From Acidovorax sp. SRB_14 (GTDB taxonomy: Bacteria > Pseudomonadota > Gammaproteobacteria > Burkholderiales > Burkholderiaceae_C): DNA of 64,000 nucleotides. Below, piece by piece: positions 1-8,544 of the stretch. The stretch spans positions 62,001 through 126,000 of the forward strand of contig NZ_MWOK01000006.1 in NCBI RefSeq assembly GCF_012932145.1, in the 5' to 3' direction. Position 1 is the first letter of the stretch. Every line of letters starts with the position of its first letter. The notes beneath the pieces were generated by a model that worked only from the letters and a program-made list of their open reading frames with translations, was not told the origin of the DNA and made no database searches. The position numbers were made by a program, and so were the translations under genes.

Positions 1-1
1 G

Positions 2-940
2 ACGGACCGCCACTTCGGCACCAGCTTCTTCAACCCCGCGGGCGGCGGTGATCCGGTGATGTACCAACACATTTTCTGGTTCTTCGGTCACCCCGAGGTC
101 TACATCATGATATTGCCGGCCTTCGGCATCGTCAGCCAGATCGTGCCTGCGTTCTCGCGCAAGAAACTGTTCGGTTATGCCTCCATGGTGTATGCGACCT
201 CGTCGATCGCGATCCTCTCGTTCATCGTCTGGGCGCACCACATGTTCACCACCGGCATGCCGGTGACGGGCCAGCTGTTCTTCATGTACGCCACCATGCT
301 GATCTCGGTACCGACGGCCGTGAAGATCTTCAACTGGGTCGCGACGATGTGGAAGGGCTCGATGACGTTCGAGACACCGATGCTGTTCGCTATCGGCTTC
401 ATCTTCGTGTTCACGATCGGCGGCTTCACGGGTCTGATCCTGGCGATGGCGCCCATCGACATCCAGCTGCAGGACACCTACTATGTGGTGGCCCACTTCC
501 ACTACGTGCTGGTGGCAGGCTCGCTGTTTGCCATGTTTGCCGGCACCTACTATTGGCTGCCCAAGTGGACCGGGCGGATGTACAGCGAGCGCCACGGGCA
601 GATCCACTTCTGGTGGTCGCTGATTTCGTTCAACATCACTTTCTTCCCGATGCACTTCCTGGGATTGGCCGGCATGCCCCGCCGCTATGCCGATTACCCC
701 ATGCAGTTTGCCGACTTCAACGCCATCGTCAGTGTCGGTGCCTTTGGCTTTGGTATTGCCCAGGTCTACTTCTTCCTGTTCGTCGTTTTGCCGGCCATGC
801 GCGGCAAGGGCGTGCAAGCACCGTCCAAGCCATGGGATGGCGCAGAGGGGCTGGAGTGGGAAGTGCCTTCGCCAGCGCCGTTCCACACCTTCGAGACACC
901 TCCCAAGCTCGATGCCACGGCCACCCGCGTGATTGGTTGA
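2..940 (+). CDS. ctaD: Cytochrome c oxidase subunit I, 3' part (5' end outside window)
   Basis: Heme-copper oxidase catalytic subunit; reduces O2 to water and pumps protons in the inner membrane. The frame is open from base 2, giving about 312 visible C-terminal residues. Diagnostic motifs are the GHPEVY stretch (CuB histidine and the cross-linked tyrosine), WAHHMF (CuB histidine pair) and VAHFHYVL (heme a/a3 ligands). The C-terminus is the short hydrophilic tail of aa3-type enzymes. The assembly genes ctaG, ctaE, SURF1, ctaA and ctaB follow directly, which supports an aa3 cytochrome c oxidase. The internal ATG at 56 is not the start; the gene begins before the window. Confidence 0.97.
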   Translation, partial: TDRHFGTSFFNPAGGGDPVMYQHIFWFFGHPEVYIMILPAFGIVSQIVPAFSRKKLFGYASMVYATSSIAILSFIVWAHHMFTTGMPVTGQLFFMYATMLISVPTAVKIFNWVATMWKGSMTFETPMLFAIGFIFVFTIGGFTGLILAMAPIDIQLQDTYYVVAHFHYVLVAGSLFAMFAGTYYWLPKWTGRMYSERHGQIHFWWSLISFNITFFPMHFLGLAGMPRRYADYPMQFADFNAIVSVGAFGFGIAQVYFFLFVVLPAMRGKGVQAPSKPWDGAEGLEWEVPSPAPFHTFETPPKLDATATRVIG

Positions 941-945
941 AGACC

Positions 946-1062
946 ATGCCCATGACACCCGAGCAAAAAAAACGCAATCTGCGCATGGCGCTCGTATTGG
1001 CATCCATTGCGGTGGCGTTTTTCGTCGGGTTTCTGGTGAAAATTGCCTTGCTGACCCGTTGA
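946..1062 (+). CDS. Small cytochrome oxidase assembly protein (38 aa)
   Basis: A 38-residue single-span membrane protein: a short charged N-terminus with PEQKKRN followed by one hydrophobic helix at about residues 13-35. It lies 5 bp after ctaD and 9 bp before ctaG, in the slot where beta-proteobacterial oxidase operons carry a tiny single-TM assembly protein. A role in oxidase assembly is inferred from position and size. It sits inside a longer frame with different upstream codons; the ATG at 946 is preferred because the upstream part would overlap ctaD entirely. Confidence 0.7.
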   Translation: MPMTPEQKKRNLRMALVLASIAVAFFVGFLVKIALLTR

Positions 1063-1071
1063 GCACCAGAC

Positions 1072-1692
1072 ATGAACATTCGCCGTGAAAACGCCAAAAT
1101 GGTCGGTAAGCTGGCCGTGATTGCGTTTGGCATGTTTGCCTTTGGCTATGCGCTGATTCCGATCTACCAGCGCATTTGCGAGATGACCGGTATCAACATA
1201 CTGACGCTGTCCGAACGCCAGGTGCCGGGCAATGGGGCGGCGGGACGCAATGTGCGACTGCCGGCCAACACGCAGGTCGATACGAGCCGCACCATCACGG
1301 TCGAATTCGATGCGAATGCGCGCGGGCCCTGGGAGTTCAAGCCAGCCGTGCGTTCCATGAAGGTGCATCCGGGCGAGCTGTCCACCGTGATGTACGAATT
1401 CCAGAACGTGCAGAACCGCCGCATGGCCGCCCAGGCCATCCCCAGCTATGCACCGGCGCGCGCCGCTGCGCACTTCACCAAGCTCGAGTGCTTTTGCTTC
1501 AACCAGTACACGCTGGAGCCGGGCGAGAAAAAGGAATGGCCGGTGGCCTTCGTGATCGATCCGCGGCTGTCCAAGGATGTCACGACCATCACGCTCTCCT
1601 ACACCTTCTTTGAGGTCGGAGGCAAGACGCCGCCTGCGCCGCCATCGACCGCGGCCGTGAGCGGCCTGGGGTTGCAAGGGGCGGGGTCGTGA
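1072..1692 (+). CDS. ctaG: Cytochrome c oxidase assembly protein CtaG/Cox11 (CuB insertion)
   Basis: 206 aa. Copper chaperone that delivers copper to the CuB site of subunit I. One N-terminal membrane anchor (about residues 10-32, with YALIPIYQRICEMTGIN) is followed by a periplasmic immunoglobulin-like domain carrying the copper motif CFCFNQYTLEPGE. Length and motif order match the Cox11/CtaG family. It sits between the small assembly ORF and the DUF2970 gene, overlapping the latter by 4 bp, so co-translation within the oxidase operon is likely. Confidence 0.95.
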   Translation: MNIRRENAKMVGKLAVIAFGMFAFGYALIPIYQRICEMTGINILTLSERQVPGNGAAGRNVRLPANTQVDTSRTITVEFDANARGPWEFKPAVRSMKVHPGELSTVMYEFQNVQNRRMAAQAIPSYAPARAAAHFTKLECFCFNQYTLEPGEKKEWPVAFVIDPRLSKDVTTITLSYTFFEVGGKTPPAPPSTAAVSGLGLQGAGS

Positions 1693-1910
1693 GCGAAGAG
1701 CACGGAAACGACCAGCAGGCGCTGCGCCGCAAAGGTTCATTGCTGCGCACCATCCGGGCGGTGGCGTGGGCCTTCATCGGCCTGCGCAAGGGCAGCGAGT
1801 ACCAGAAGGACCTGGAAAGAATCAACCCGCTGCACATCATTGCCGTCGGGCTGGTGGCGTTTTTCCTGCTGGTGTTCGCGCTGATCGCCGTGGTCAACTG
1901 GGTCGTTTGA
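1689..1910 (+). CDS. DUF2970-type small membrane protein
   Basis: 73 aa with a GTG start overlapping the ctaG stop (GTGA). There is a hydrophilic N-terminus, a segment around LLRTIRAVAWAFIGLRKGSEYQKD, then one C-terminal membrane helix (about residues 49-70). The pattern of a short basic stretch with GLRKG followed by a single TM helix matches small DUF2970-type proteins of oxidase operons. Its biochemical role is unknown; the tight placement between ctaG and ctaE argues for oxidase assembly or stability. Confidence 0.75.
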   Translation: MSEEHGNDQQALRRKGSLLRTIRAVAWAFIGLRKGSEYQKDLERINPLHIIAVGLVAFFLLVFALIAVVNWVV

Positions 1911-1963
1911 AGTGCCAAGGCACGCAAAACCAAATACAAAGATATAGAGAGTCAGGAGCTGAA

Positions 1964-2845
1964 ATGAGTGCATCAACCCAAGGCGCAACGCCGTACTATT
2001 TTGTGCCCGCCGAGTCGCGCCATCCCGTCATGGCGGCGGCAGGGCTGTTCTTCGTCATCCTGGGTGCCAGCCAGTGGATCAATGGCCACGACTGGGGCAA
2101 GTATTCGCTGGCTTTGGGGCTGGCGTGGTGGCTGTTCGTGCTGTACCAGTGGTTCCGCGATGCGGCCCAGGAAAGCGAAGGGGGGCTCTACGGTCACAAG
2201 GTCGACCTGTCCTACCGCTGGAGCATGAGCTGGTTCATCTTCTCGGAGGTCATGTTTTTCGGGGCCTTCTTCACCGCCCTGTGGTGGGCGCGTGCGCACT
2301 CGGTGCCGGCCCTGGGCAGTCTTGACAATGCTTTGCTGTGGCCGGACTTCAAGGCGGTGTGGCCCAGCATGGCCGTTGGCGTGACCGCTTCGCCCGCTGG
2401 CATCGTCGAGCCGTTCCAGACCGTCGGACCATTCTGGCTGCCCACCATCAACACGGCTTTGCTGCTGAGCTCCGGCGTCACGCTGACCATCGCCCACCAC
2501 GCGCTGCGTGAAAGTCAGCGCGCCAAAACCATCGCGTTCATGTGGATCACGGTGCTGCTGGGCTTCACCTTCCTGTGCGTGCAAGGCTACGAGTACTACC
2601 ACCTGTACACCGACCTGAACCTGAAGCTGAACTCGGGCATCTTTGGCTCCACATTTTTCATGCTGACCGGCTTCCATGGCTTCCATGTGTTCCTGGGCAT
2701 GTTGATGCTGCTGACCATCACGCTGCGCCTGCAAAAAGGCCATTTCACCGCCGACAAACACTTTGGGTTTGAAGGTGCCGCCTGGTACTGGCACTTCGTG
2801 GACGTGGTTTGGCTGGGGCTGTACCTCGTTGTCTACTGGATGTAA
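1964..2845 (+). CDS. ctaE: Cytochrome c oxidase subunit III
   Basis: 293 aa, hydrophobic with about seven membrane helices. Subunit III of aa3 oxidase stabilises the core and supports proton uptake. Family signatures include HPVMAAAGLFF near the N-terminus, WWARAHS, the FLCVQGYEYY helix, GFHGFHVFLG and the terminal WYWHFVDVVWLGLYLVVYW. The start ATG at 1964 has an AGGAG ribosome-binding site about 6 bp upstream and gives the normal family length; the longer open frame running back to 1766 overlaps the previous gene. A strong intrinsic terminator follows at 2865. Confidence 0.96.
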   Translation: MSASTQGATPYYFVPAESRHPVMAAAGLFFVILGASQWINGHDWGKYSLALGLAWWLFVLYQWFRDAAQESEGGLYGHKVDLSYRWSMSWFIFSEVMFFGAFFTALWWARAHSVPALGSLDNALLWPDFKAVWPSMAVGVTASPAGIVEPFQTVGPFWLPTINTALLLSSGVTLTIAHHALRESQRAKTIAFMWITVLLGFTFLCVQGYEYYHLYTDLNLKLNSGIFGSTFFMLTGFHGFHVFLGMLMLLTITLRLQKGHFTADKHFGFEGAAWYWHFVDVVWLGLYLVVYWM

Positions 2846-2864
2846 ACACGCCATGCCAACCCCC

Positions 2865-2888
2865 AAGGCGCCGCAAGGCGCCTTTTTG
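2865..2888 (+). terminator. Intrinsic terminator after ctaE
   Basis: GGCGCC, loop GCAA, GGCGCC, then a run of five T (2883-2887), 20 bp after the ctaE stop. AA/TT pairs extend the stem. It separates the ctaD-G-E block from SURF1 and from the convergent small gene on the other strand. Confidence 0.8.
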
Positions 2889-2926
2889 CTGGCCCTTGCG
2901 CGGACCGCCGATGGGAGTGTCCCCGG

Positions 2927-3160
2927 TTACCGTGGGCCGGCCGGCAAGCCGGTAGGCTGGATGTACCCAAGCTTCCAGGCCAGCAAAATGCAGACGAACA
3001 GCACAATGGACAGTCCCACGCGCCAAGCCAGTGCCTTGGCCATGCGGCCGCTCTGGGCCTTGTTGTCGCGGCCATTGCGCATCATGAAGAAGAGCGCAGA
3101 GCCCAGGCTGGCCAGAATGGCCAGGAAGGCGATCACCACGAAATATTTCATGGAGCGCAT
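2927..3160 (-). CDS. Twin-transmembrane DUF2909-type protein
   Basis: 77 aa with two hydrophobic helices (about residues 5-25 and 47-66) separated by a basic, Gln/Arg-rich loop. This matches the small DUF2909/twin-TM family found next to subunit III in beta- and gammaproteobacterial oxidase clusters. It is encoded opposite to its neighbours, with its start only 6 bp from the GTG of SURF1, so the two are divergent. A second ATG at 3151 (MKYF) is a possible start. Function unknown; association with oxidase biogenesis is inferred from conserved location. Confidence 0.75.
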   Translation of the reverse strand: MRSMKYFVVIAFLAILASLGSALFFMMRNGRDNKAQSGRMAKALAWRVGLSIVLFVCILLAWKLGYIQPTGLPAGPR

Positions 3161-3166
3161 TATCCC

Positions 3167-3931
3167 GTGACCTCTGCCACCCGTTTGCGACCGAATGTGC
3201 GTTTTTGGATTGTGGCATTGGCCGCTGGCGTGGGCGTTGCAGCCACCGCATCGCTGGGCCGCTGGCAGCTAGCCCGGGCAGCGCAAAAAGAGGCGCTGCA
3301 AACCGCGATCGAGCAGCGTGCGCAACTGCCGCCGCTGGGCGCTGCGGCGCTGGACGGGGTGGATGGTGGCGCGGCGCTGGCGCGCGTGCTGCACCGCCGC
3401 GTGGCGCTGCAGGGGCGCTGGCTCTCGCGCTACACGCTGTACCTGGACAACCGCCAGATGCACGGCCGGCCGGGTTTCTTTGTCGTGACGCCACTGCAGT
3501 TGGCCCACAGCCCCACCGTCGTGCTGGTTCAGCGCGGCTGGGTGCCGCGCAACTTCCAGGACCGCACGGCCCTGCCTGCCGTGGACAGCCCGCAGGAAGA
3601 AGTGCTGGTAGAGGGTCGCATTGCGCCGCCGCCGTCGAGGCTGTACGAATTCAGCGGCGACCCCGAGGCACAGGGGTCTTCGCGTATCCGGCAAAATCTC
3701 GATCTGGCCGCGTTCCGCGCCGAAACGGACCTGCCTTTGGCAGATGTCTCCGTGCTGCAAACGGGCGCTTCGGGCGATGGTTTGCAGCGCGACTGGCCCG
3801 CCGTCAACTCCGGCGTCGAAAAACACTACGGCTATGCCTTTCAATGGTTCGGGCTCAGCGGCCTGATTGCAATTCTCTATGTCTGGTTCCAACTTGTCCG
3901 ACGTTTCCGCCGCAGCCGCCCCGCCGCCTGA
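3167..3931 (+). CDS. SURF1-family oxidase assembly protein
   Basis: 254 aa, GTG start. SURF1 proteins act in heme a insertion into oxidase subunit I. Two membrane helices frame the protein: one N-terminal (about residues 12-30, ending LGRWQLARAAQKE, the family signature) and one C-terminal (YGYAFQWFGLSGLIAILYVWF, about 222-243). The intervening periplasmic domain has the LDNRQMHGRPGFFVVTPL and VLVQRGWVPRN blocks. It is one of two SURF1 genes in the window; the other is in the cyo operon. The 3' end overlaps the next gene by about 53 bp. Confidence 0.93.
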   Translation: MTSATRLRPNVRFWIVALAAGVGVAATASLGRWQLARAAQKEALQTAIEQRAQLPPLGAAALDGVDGGAALARVLHRRVALQGRWLSRYTLYLDNRQMHGRPGFFVVTPLQLAHSPTVVLVQRGWVPRNFQDRTALPAVDSPQEEVLVEGRIAPPPSRLYEFSGDPEAQGSSRIRQNLDLAAFRAETDLPLADVSVLQTGASGDGLQRDWPAVNSGVEKHYGYAFQWFGLSGLIAILYVWFQLVRRFRRSRPAA

Positions 3932-4616
3932 GGCGGGCAGCGCCCAGCCCCTGGGCCTGACCGTGCACAGCCTGCCGCCCGCGGGTGCTGCGGTGGCGGC
4001 GGCACAAAAAAGCCGCCACGCGCGCTGGAAGATGCTGGGCCTGCTGCTGGTGTGCGCTGCCCCGGTCATTGCCTCCTATTTGACCTATTACGTCGTGCGT
4101 CCCGAAGGCCGGCGCAACTACGGTGAACTGGTCCAGCCGCAGCGCCCCATGCCCGACCTGGTCACCACCAGCCTCGATGGCCAGACGGCCAGCCTGCGCG
4201 CGCTCAAGGACCAATGGCTGCTGGTGAGCGTGGCCCCCGGTGCCTGCGATGCGGCCTGCCAGAACCACCTGTACCTGCAGCGCCAATTGCGCGAAAGCCT
4301 GGGCAAGGAAAAGGACCGCCTCGATTGGATCTGGTTGGTCACGGACGACGCCCCGCCGCCCGCCGCCATGGCGCCGGGCCTGCGCCAGGCGACGGTGCTG
4401 CGCGTGGATGCCGCACCGCTTGCGCAGTGGCTGCAGCCTGCCAGCGGCCATGCGCTGTCCGAGCACCTGTACGTGGTCGACCCCATGGGCAACTGGATGA
4501 TGCGCTTTCCTGCCGGCATGGACGCGCCCGCAGCCGCCAAGGCCAAGCGCGACCTCGACCGCCTGCTGCGCGCATCGGCCTCGTGGGACACCGCAGGGCG
4601 TGCGGAGAAGCCCTGA
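3879..4616 (+). CDS. SCO-like membrane-anchored thioredoxin-fold assembly protein
   Basis: 245 aa from ATG 3879. One TM helix (about residues 46-66) is followed by a periplasmic domain with SCO-like features: GACDAACQ, a CxxxC pair like the copper ligands of SCO1, and a histidine in SEHLYVVDPMGNW matching the third SCO ligand position before a Y-V-D-P strand. Those three positions are seen; copper binding is inferred. It overlaps SURF1 by 53 bp and the next ATG by 1 bp, so the genes are probably co-translated. A TTG at 3867 in the same frame is an alternative start. Confidence 0.75.
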   Translation: MSGSNLSDVSAAAAPPPEAGSAQPLGLTVHSLPPAGAAVAAAQKSRHARWKMLGLLLVCAAPVIASYLTYYVVRPEGRRNYGELVQPQRPMPDLVTTSLDGQTASLRALKDQWLLVSVAPGACDAACQNHLYLQRQLRESLGKEKDRLDWIWLVTDDAPPPAAMAPGLRQATVLRVDAAPLAQWLQPASGHALSEHLYVVDPMGNWMMRFPAGMDAPAAAKAKRDLDRLLRASASWDTAGRAEKP

Positions 4617-5863
4617 TGGCGGACGCGCAGCCTCTGTACGACCTGGCTCCGCTGCTGGAGCTGATGCTGCTCGGCGTGGTGATCGCGCTGGGTCCATTGG
4701 TGTGGGTGTGGCGTCGCCATGCGGGCGGCGCGCGCGGCCGCCGGCTGCAGGCGCTCACGGTGCTGACGCTGTTTCTCACCTTCGACCTGGTGCTCTTTGG
4801 CGCGTTCACGCGGCTGACCGACTCGGGCCTGGGCTGCCCCGATTGGCCGGGCTGCTACGGCAACGCCAGTCCGGTGGGCGCGCACGCAGAAATCTCGGCC
4901 GCCCAAACGGCCATGCCCACGGGGCCGGTGACCCATGGCAAGGCCTGGGTGGAGATGGTGCACCGTTATCTGGCCACCAGCGTGGGCGTGCTCATCATGG
5001 TGCTCACGGCGCTGGCCTGGCGCCAGTGGCTGCGGCTGCGCCCGCAGCGCGTTCCATCGGACGGCGGCGCGCAGAACGCAGTGCCACTGCCCAGTCCCTG
5101 GTGGCCCACTGCCACCCTGGTGTGGGTGTGCCTGCAGGGTGCTTTTGGTGCGCTCACCGTGACCATGAAGCTGTTTCCGGCGATTGTGACGCTGCACCTC
5201 GCCGGTGGCCTGGTGCTGCTGGCCCTGCTGTGCGTGCAGGCCGTGCAGCACACGCAGTGGGCCCAGGGCCTGGCGCCTGCCGTGTTGGCGCCGGGCTTGC
5301 GCGCTCTGATGGCGCTGACGGCCGCCGCCGTGGCCCTGCAGGTGCTGCTCGGCGGCTGGGTCAGCACCAACTACGCCGTGCTGGCGTGCAGCACGTTCCC
5401 GTTGTGCCAGGGCAGCTGGTGGCCCGCCATGGATTTCGCGCAGGGCTTCGAGGTCTGGCGCGCCCTGGGGGTGCTCCAGGACGGCAGCCACGTCAGCTTT
5501 GCGGCCCTCACGGCCATCCACTATGCGCACCGCCTCGTGGCCTATGCGGTCCTGCCGATGCTGGGCCTGTTGGCCTGGCGCCTGCGCCTGGCGGCGCGCC
5601 GCGCTCCAGCCGGTGCGCCGGGCGCCCTGTGGGGGGCGCAGGCGCGCTGGATCGCCGGCCTGGCAGGGCTGCAATTTGCCACGGGCCTGAGCAACGTGGT
5701 GCTCGACTGGCCGCTGATCGCGGCCGTGCTGCACACCGGGGGCGCCGCCGCGCTGGTGGTGGTGCTGACCTGGGCCCTGAGTTCCAGCCGCATGGCCCGC
5801 CGAGCCAGCGACCCCCTGACCGATGACCGTGCGCACGCTGGCGCACCGAGAGTTTCCGCATGA
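4616..5863 (+). CDS. ctaA: Heme A synthase (COX15/CtaA family)
   Basis: 415 aa polytopic membrane protein that oxidises the C8 methyl of heme O to the formyl of heme A. The four heme-binding histidine regions are visible: [37 protein letters not shown] and [13 protein letters not shown]. The [12 protein letters not shown] block is also typical. The start at 4616 (ATG overlapping the previous TGA) is chosen because the longer frame from 4214 overlaps the SCO-like gene. The gene overlaps ctaB by 4 bp. Confidence 0.95.
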   Translation: MADAQPLYDLAPLLELMLLGVVIALGPLVWVWRRHAGGARGRRLQALTVLTLFLTFDLVLFGAFTRLTDSGLGCPDWPGCYGNASPVGAHAEISAAQTAMPTGPVTHGKAWVEMVHRYLATSVGVLIMVLTALAWRQWLRLRPQRVPSDGGAQNAVPLPSPWWPTATLVWVCLQGAFGALTVTMKLFPAIVTLHLAGGLVLLALLCVQAVQHTQWAQGLAPAVLAPGLRALMALTAAAVALQVLLGGWVSTNYAVLACSTFPLCQGSWWPAMDFAQGFEVWRALGVLQDGSHVSFAALTAIHYAHRLVAYAVLPMLGLLAWRLRLAARRAPAGAPGALWGAQARWIAGLAGLQFATGLSNVVLDWPLIAAVLHTGGAAALVVVLTWALSSSRMARRASDPLTDDRAHAGAPRVSA

Positions 5864-6756
5864 GCACCGCCACCGCCTTTTCCGAACCCTCGCGCCTGGC
5901 GCAGTACTACGCGCTGACCAAGCCGCGCGTGGTGCAACTCATCGTGTTTTGCGCACTCATTGGCATGGTGCTGGCCGTGCCCGGCCTGCCCACGGCGGCC
6001 GAGTTGCTGAAGATGGCCGTGGCCTGTGCGGGCATCTGGCTCGTCGCCGGTGCGGCGGCCGCCTTCAACTGCCTGGTCGAGAAAACCATCGACGCCAAGA
6101 TGAAGCGCACCGCGTGGCGCCCCACCGCCAAGGGCCAGCTGTCGGACACCCAGGCGCTGGTGTTCTCTGCCGCGCTGTGCGCCGCGGGCTCGGCCGTGCT
6201 CTATGCCTGGATCAACCCACTGACCATGTGGCTCACCTTTGCCACCTTCGTGGGCTACGCCGTCATCTACACCCTGGTGCTCAAGCCGCTCACGCCCCAG
6301 AACATCGTGATCGGCGGCGCCTCGGGCGCCATGCCGCCCGTGCTCGGCTGGGCCGCGCTGCGCGGCGACGTGGGGCCCGAGGCGCTGATCCTGTTCCTCA
6401 TCATCTTCCTGTGGACGCCGCCGCACTTCTGGGCGCTGGCGCTGTACCGCGTCGAGGACTACCGCAAGTCGGGCCTGCCGATGCTGCCCGTGACGCACGG
6501 CAACGAGTTCACGCGGCTGCAGGTGTTCCTGTACACGCTGATCCTGTTCGCCGGCTGCCTGATGCCCTTCGTCTACGGCATGAGCTCATGGATCTACCTG
6601 GCGGCCGCCGTGGTGCTCAGTGCCGGCTTCTGCGCCTATGGATTCCTGTTGTGGCGCGACTATTCCGACGCCCTGGCGCGCAAGACCTTTCGCTTTTCGC
6701 TGATCCACCTGAGCGTGCTGTTTGCCGCGCTGCTGGTGGACCACTACGCTTTGTGA
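5860..6756 (+). CDS. ctaB: Protoheme IX farnesyltransferase (heme O synthase)
   Basis: 298 aa UbiA-family membrane prenyltransferase; adds a farnesyl group to heme B to give heme O. The prenyl-diphosphate motif is [19 protein letters not shown] (about residues 68-86), and [24 protein letters not shown] is the second conserved block. ATGA overlap with ctaA. The cyo operon at 41-46 kb lacks its own cyoE, so this gene may supply heme O for both oxidases; that is inference. Confidence 0.96.
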   Translation: MSTATAFSEPSRLAQYYALTKPRVVQLIVFCALIGMVLAVPGLPTAAELLKMAVACAGIWLVAGAAAAFNCLVEKTIDAKMKRTAWRPTAKGQLSDTQALVFSAALCAAGSAVLYAWINPLTMWLTFATFVGYAVIYTLVLKPLTPQNIVIGGASGAMPPVLGWAALRGDVGPEALILFLIIFLWTPPHFWALALYRVEDYRKSGLPMLPVTHGNEFTRLQVFLYTLILFAGCLMPFVYGMSSWIYLAAAVVLSAGFCAYGFLLWRDYSDALARKTFRFSLIHLSVLFAALLVDHYAL

Positions 6757-6762
6757 GACACC

Positions 6763-7374
6763 ATGTTGAAACGAAATGCTCTTAAATTAATAGCTGCTTG
6801 CGCAATACCAGCAAGCGTTACAGTGCTTTTAGGTGCTTGTTCCAAGGCCAAGCCCGAATTCCGCGGCGTGGACATCACGGGCGCCGACTATGCGCGCGAC
6901 CTGCCGCTGACCGACCACAACGGCCAGGCGCGCCATCTGCAGGACTTTCGCGGCAAGGTGGTGGTGGTGTTCTTTGGCTTCACCCAGTGCCCCGATGTCT
7001 GCCCGACCTCAATGCAGGAGCTGGCCGAAGTCAAGCAGCAGCTGGGCGCCGACGGCGAGCGGCTGCAGGGCATCTTCGTGACCGTGGACCCCGAGCGCGA
7101 CACGCCCGAGATGCTCAAGGCCTACATGGCCAACTTCGACCCGAGCTTTCTGGCGCTCAGCGGCAGCCCTGCAGAGATTGCTGCCGTCGCCAAGGACTTC
7201 AAGATCTATTACAAGAAGGTCGACGGCAAGACCCCGACCAGTTACACCATGGACCATTCGGCGGGCAGCTACGTGTACGACCCGCAAGGCCGCCTGCGGG
7301 TCTACCACCGCTATGGCAGCGGCACGCAGGCCCTCGCGGCCGATGTGCGCGCGCTGCTGCACGAAGCCGGCTGA
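6763..7374 (+). CDS. SCO1/SenC/PrrC copper lipoprotein
   Basis: 203 aa. It delivers copper to, or maintains the thiols of, the CuA site. The N-terminus is a lipoprotein signal with lipobox LLGAC. The thioredoxin-like domain carries the copper motif CPDVCP and the ligand histidine in TMDHSAGSYVYDPQG. Codons 8-23 of the signal peptide are AT-rich and are contributed by a copy of the dispersed ~50 bp repeat (6784-6831), base usage unlike the rest of the gene. It follows ctaB by 6 bp and ends the oxidase block. Confidence 0.95.
   Translation: MLKRNALKLIAACAIPASVTVLLGACSKAKPEFRGVDITGADYARDLPLTDHNGQARHLQDFRGKVVVVFFGFTQCPDVCPTSMQELAEVKQQLGADGERLQGIFVTVDPERDTPEMLKAYMANFDPSFLALSGSPAEIAAVAKDFKIYYKKVDGKTPTSYTMDHSAGSYVYDPQGRLRVYHRYGSGTQALAADVRALLHEAG
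6784..6831 (+). repeat. Dispersed ~50 bp repeat, copy A (inside the SCO signal peptide)
   Basis: Reads AAATTAATAGCTGCTTGCGC, then ATACCAGCAAGCG and a T-rich end. It aligns base for base with copy B (26784) through the TAGCTGCT core. It is in frame in the gene and encodes residues 8-23 (K-L-I-A-A-C-A...). The AT-rich ends stand out against the GC-rich flanks. Confidence 0.75.
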
Positions 7375-7431
7375 CTGCGCTGCACCGCCGCCCGGGCAGC
7401 GCAGGCGCTGGGGCCGGCCGGGGCGGCAGGC

Positions 7432-8421
7432 TTATTCGGCCGTGATGCCGCGCGCCTTGATCACGCCTCCGAGCAGCTGTGCGTCGCTTTGGATGCGGCG
7501 CGCCAGGCCCTCGGCCGTGGTGCCGGTCACCTGCCAGCCCTGCTGGAACAGCTTGGCGCGCACGTCCGGGCTGCGCGCGATCTCGCTGAACAACGCCGAC
7601 AGGCGCGCCACCACGGGCGCGGGCAACACGCGCGGGCCGGCCACGGCGTTCCAGATTTCCAGGTTGAAGTCTTTCACGCCGGCCTCGGCCAGGCTCGGGT
7701 ACTCAGGCACCAGCGTGCTGCGGCTGCTGGATGTGACGCCGATCACGCGCAGCTTGCCGGCACGCGCCTGCGCCGCCGCCATGGCCGGGGGCAGCAGGGC
7801 CAGCTGGATCTGCCCGCCAATGATGGCGTTGATGACCTGCGGGTTGCTGGGGTAGGGCACATGCACGGGCTGCATGCCGGTCTGGCCCTTGAGCAGTTCC
7901 ATGCCGATGTGCGCCACCGTGCCCACGCCGGGCGTGCCGTAGCTCCACTGGTCGCCTGCACTGCGCGCGGCGGCCAGAAACTCTTGCGCCGTGGCGCCCG
8001 GGGCATTGGCCGGCGCCGCCAGTGCCAGTGGGGCGGTGCCCACCAGGCTGATGGGCGCCAGGTCCTTGAGCGGGTCGTAGCTCACCTTGGGGTTGATGAG
8101 TTTGGCGATCGTCATGTTGCCGTTGATCATCACGCCGATGGTGTGGTCGTCGGTGGCGCGGGCCACGGCGTCGGCGGCAATGTTGCCTCCAGCGCCCACC
8201 TTGTTTTCCACGATCACGGGCTGACCCAGGGCCTTGGCCAGCGGCTCTGCCAGCGTGCGCGCCACCAGGTCGGGCGACGAGCCGCCCGGAAAGCCCACCA
8301 CGATCTTCAGCGGCTTGCTGGGCCAGCCGGGCGTGGCAGGCGCGGTCTGGGCCGAGGCGGCGCCGCACGCAGCGGCAAGTGCCAGCACCAGCGTGGCGCG
8401 GCGAACGGGGCAGGGGGGCAT
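7432..8421 (-). CDS. Bug/TctC-family tripartite tricarboxylate transporter substrate-binding protein
   Basis: 329 aa periplasmic solute-binding protein. The signal peptide (about residues 1-24, ending CGAASAQ) is followed by the typical WPSKPLKIVVGFPGGSSPDLVART entry, the VENKVGAGGNIAADAVARA loop and the SYGTPGVGTVAHIGMELLK region. Such proteins bind small organic acids. No tctA/tctB membrane genes are adjacent, as is usual for the many orphan Bug proteins of Comamonadaceae and Bordetella. The start at 8421 is preferred for its AAGGAG site and signal peptide. The ligand cannot be read from sequence. Confidence 0.92.
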   Translation of the reverse strand: MPPCPVRRATLVLALAAACGAASAQTAPATPGWPSKPLKIVVGFPGGSSPDLVARTLAEPLAKALGQPVIVENKVGAGGNIAADAVARATDDHTIGVMINGNMTIAKLINPKVSYDPLKDLAPISLVGTAPLALAAPANAPGATAQEFLAAARSAGDQWSYGTPGVGTVAHIGMELLKGQTGMQPVHVPYPSNPQVINAIIGGQIQLALLPPAMAAAQARAGKLRVIGVTSSSRSTLVPEYPSLAEAGVKDFNLEIWNAVAGPRVLPAPVVARLSALFSEIARSPDVRAKLFQQGWQVTGTTAEGLARRIQSDAQLLGGVIKARGITAE

Positions 8422-8464
8422 GGGGACTCCTTGGAAGCAGGGCGCGGGGCAGGGTGCGCCGCAA

Positions 8465-8497
8465 GAAAAAAAGCGCGCAACCCATGGATTGCGCGCT
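8465..8497 (-). terminator. Intrinsic terminator of rpoH
   Basis: On the minus strand GCGCGCAA and TTGCGCGC pair around CCATGG-containing loop bases (8473-8496), followed by seven or more T (complement of 8465-8472). It lies 48 bp after the rpoH stop and just upstream of the TctC-like gene, isolating the two. Confidence 0.85.
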
Positions 8498-8544
8498 CGG
8501 ATTATCGCCACTGCGCCCGCGTACCGCAGGCCGGTGGCGCGGGT

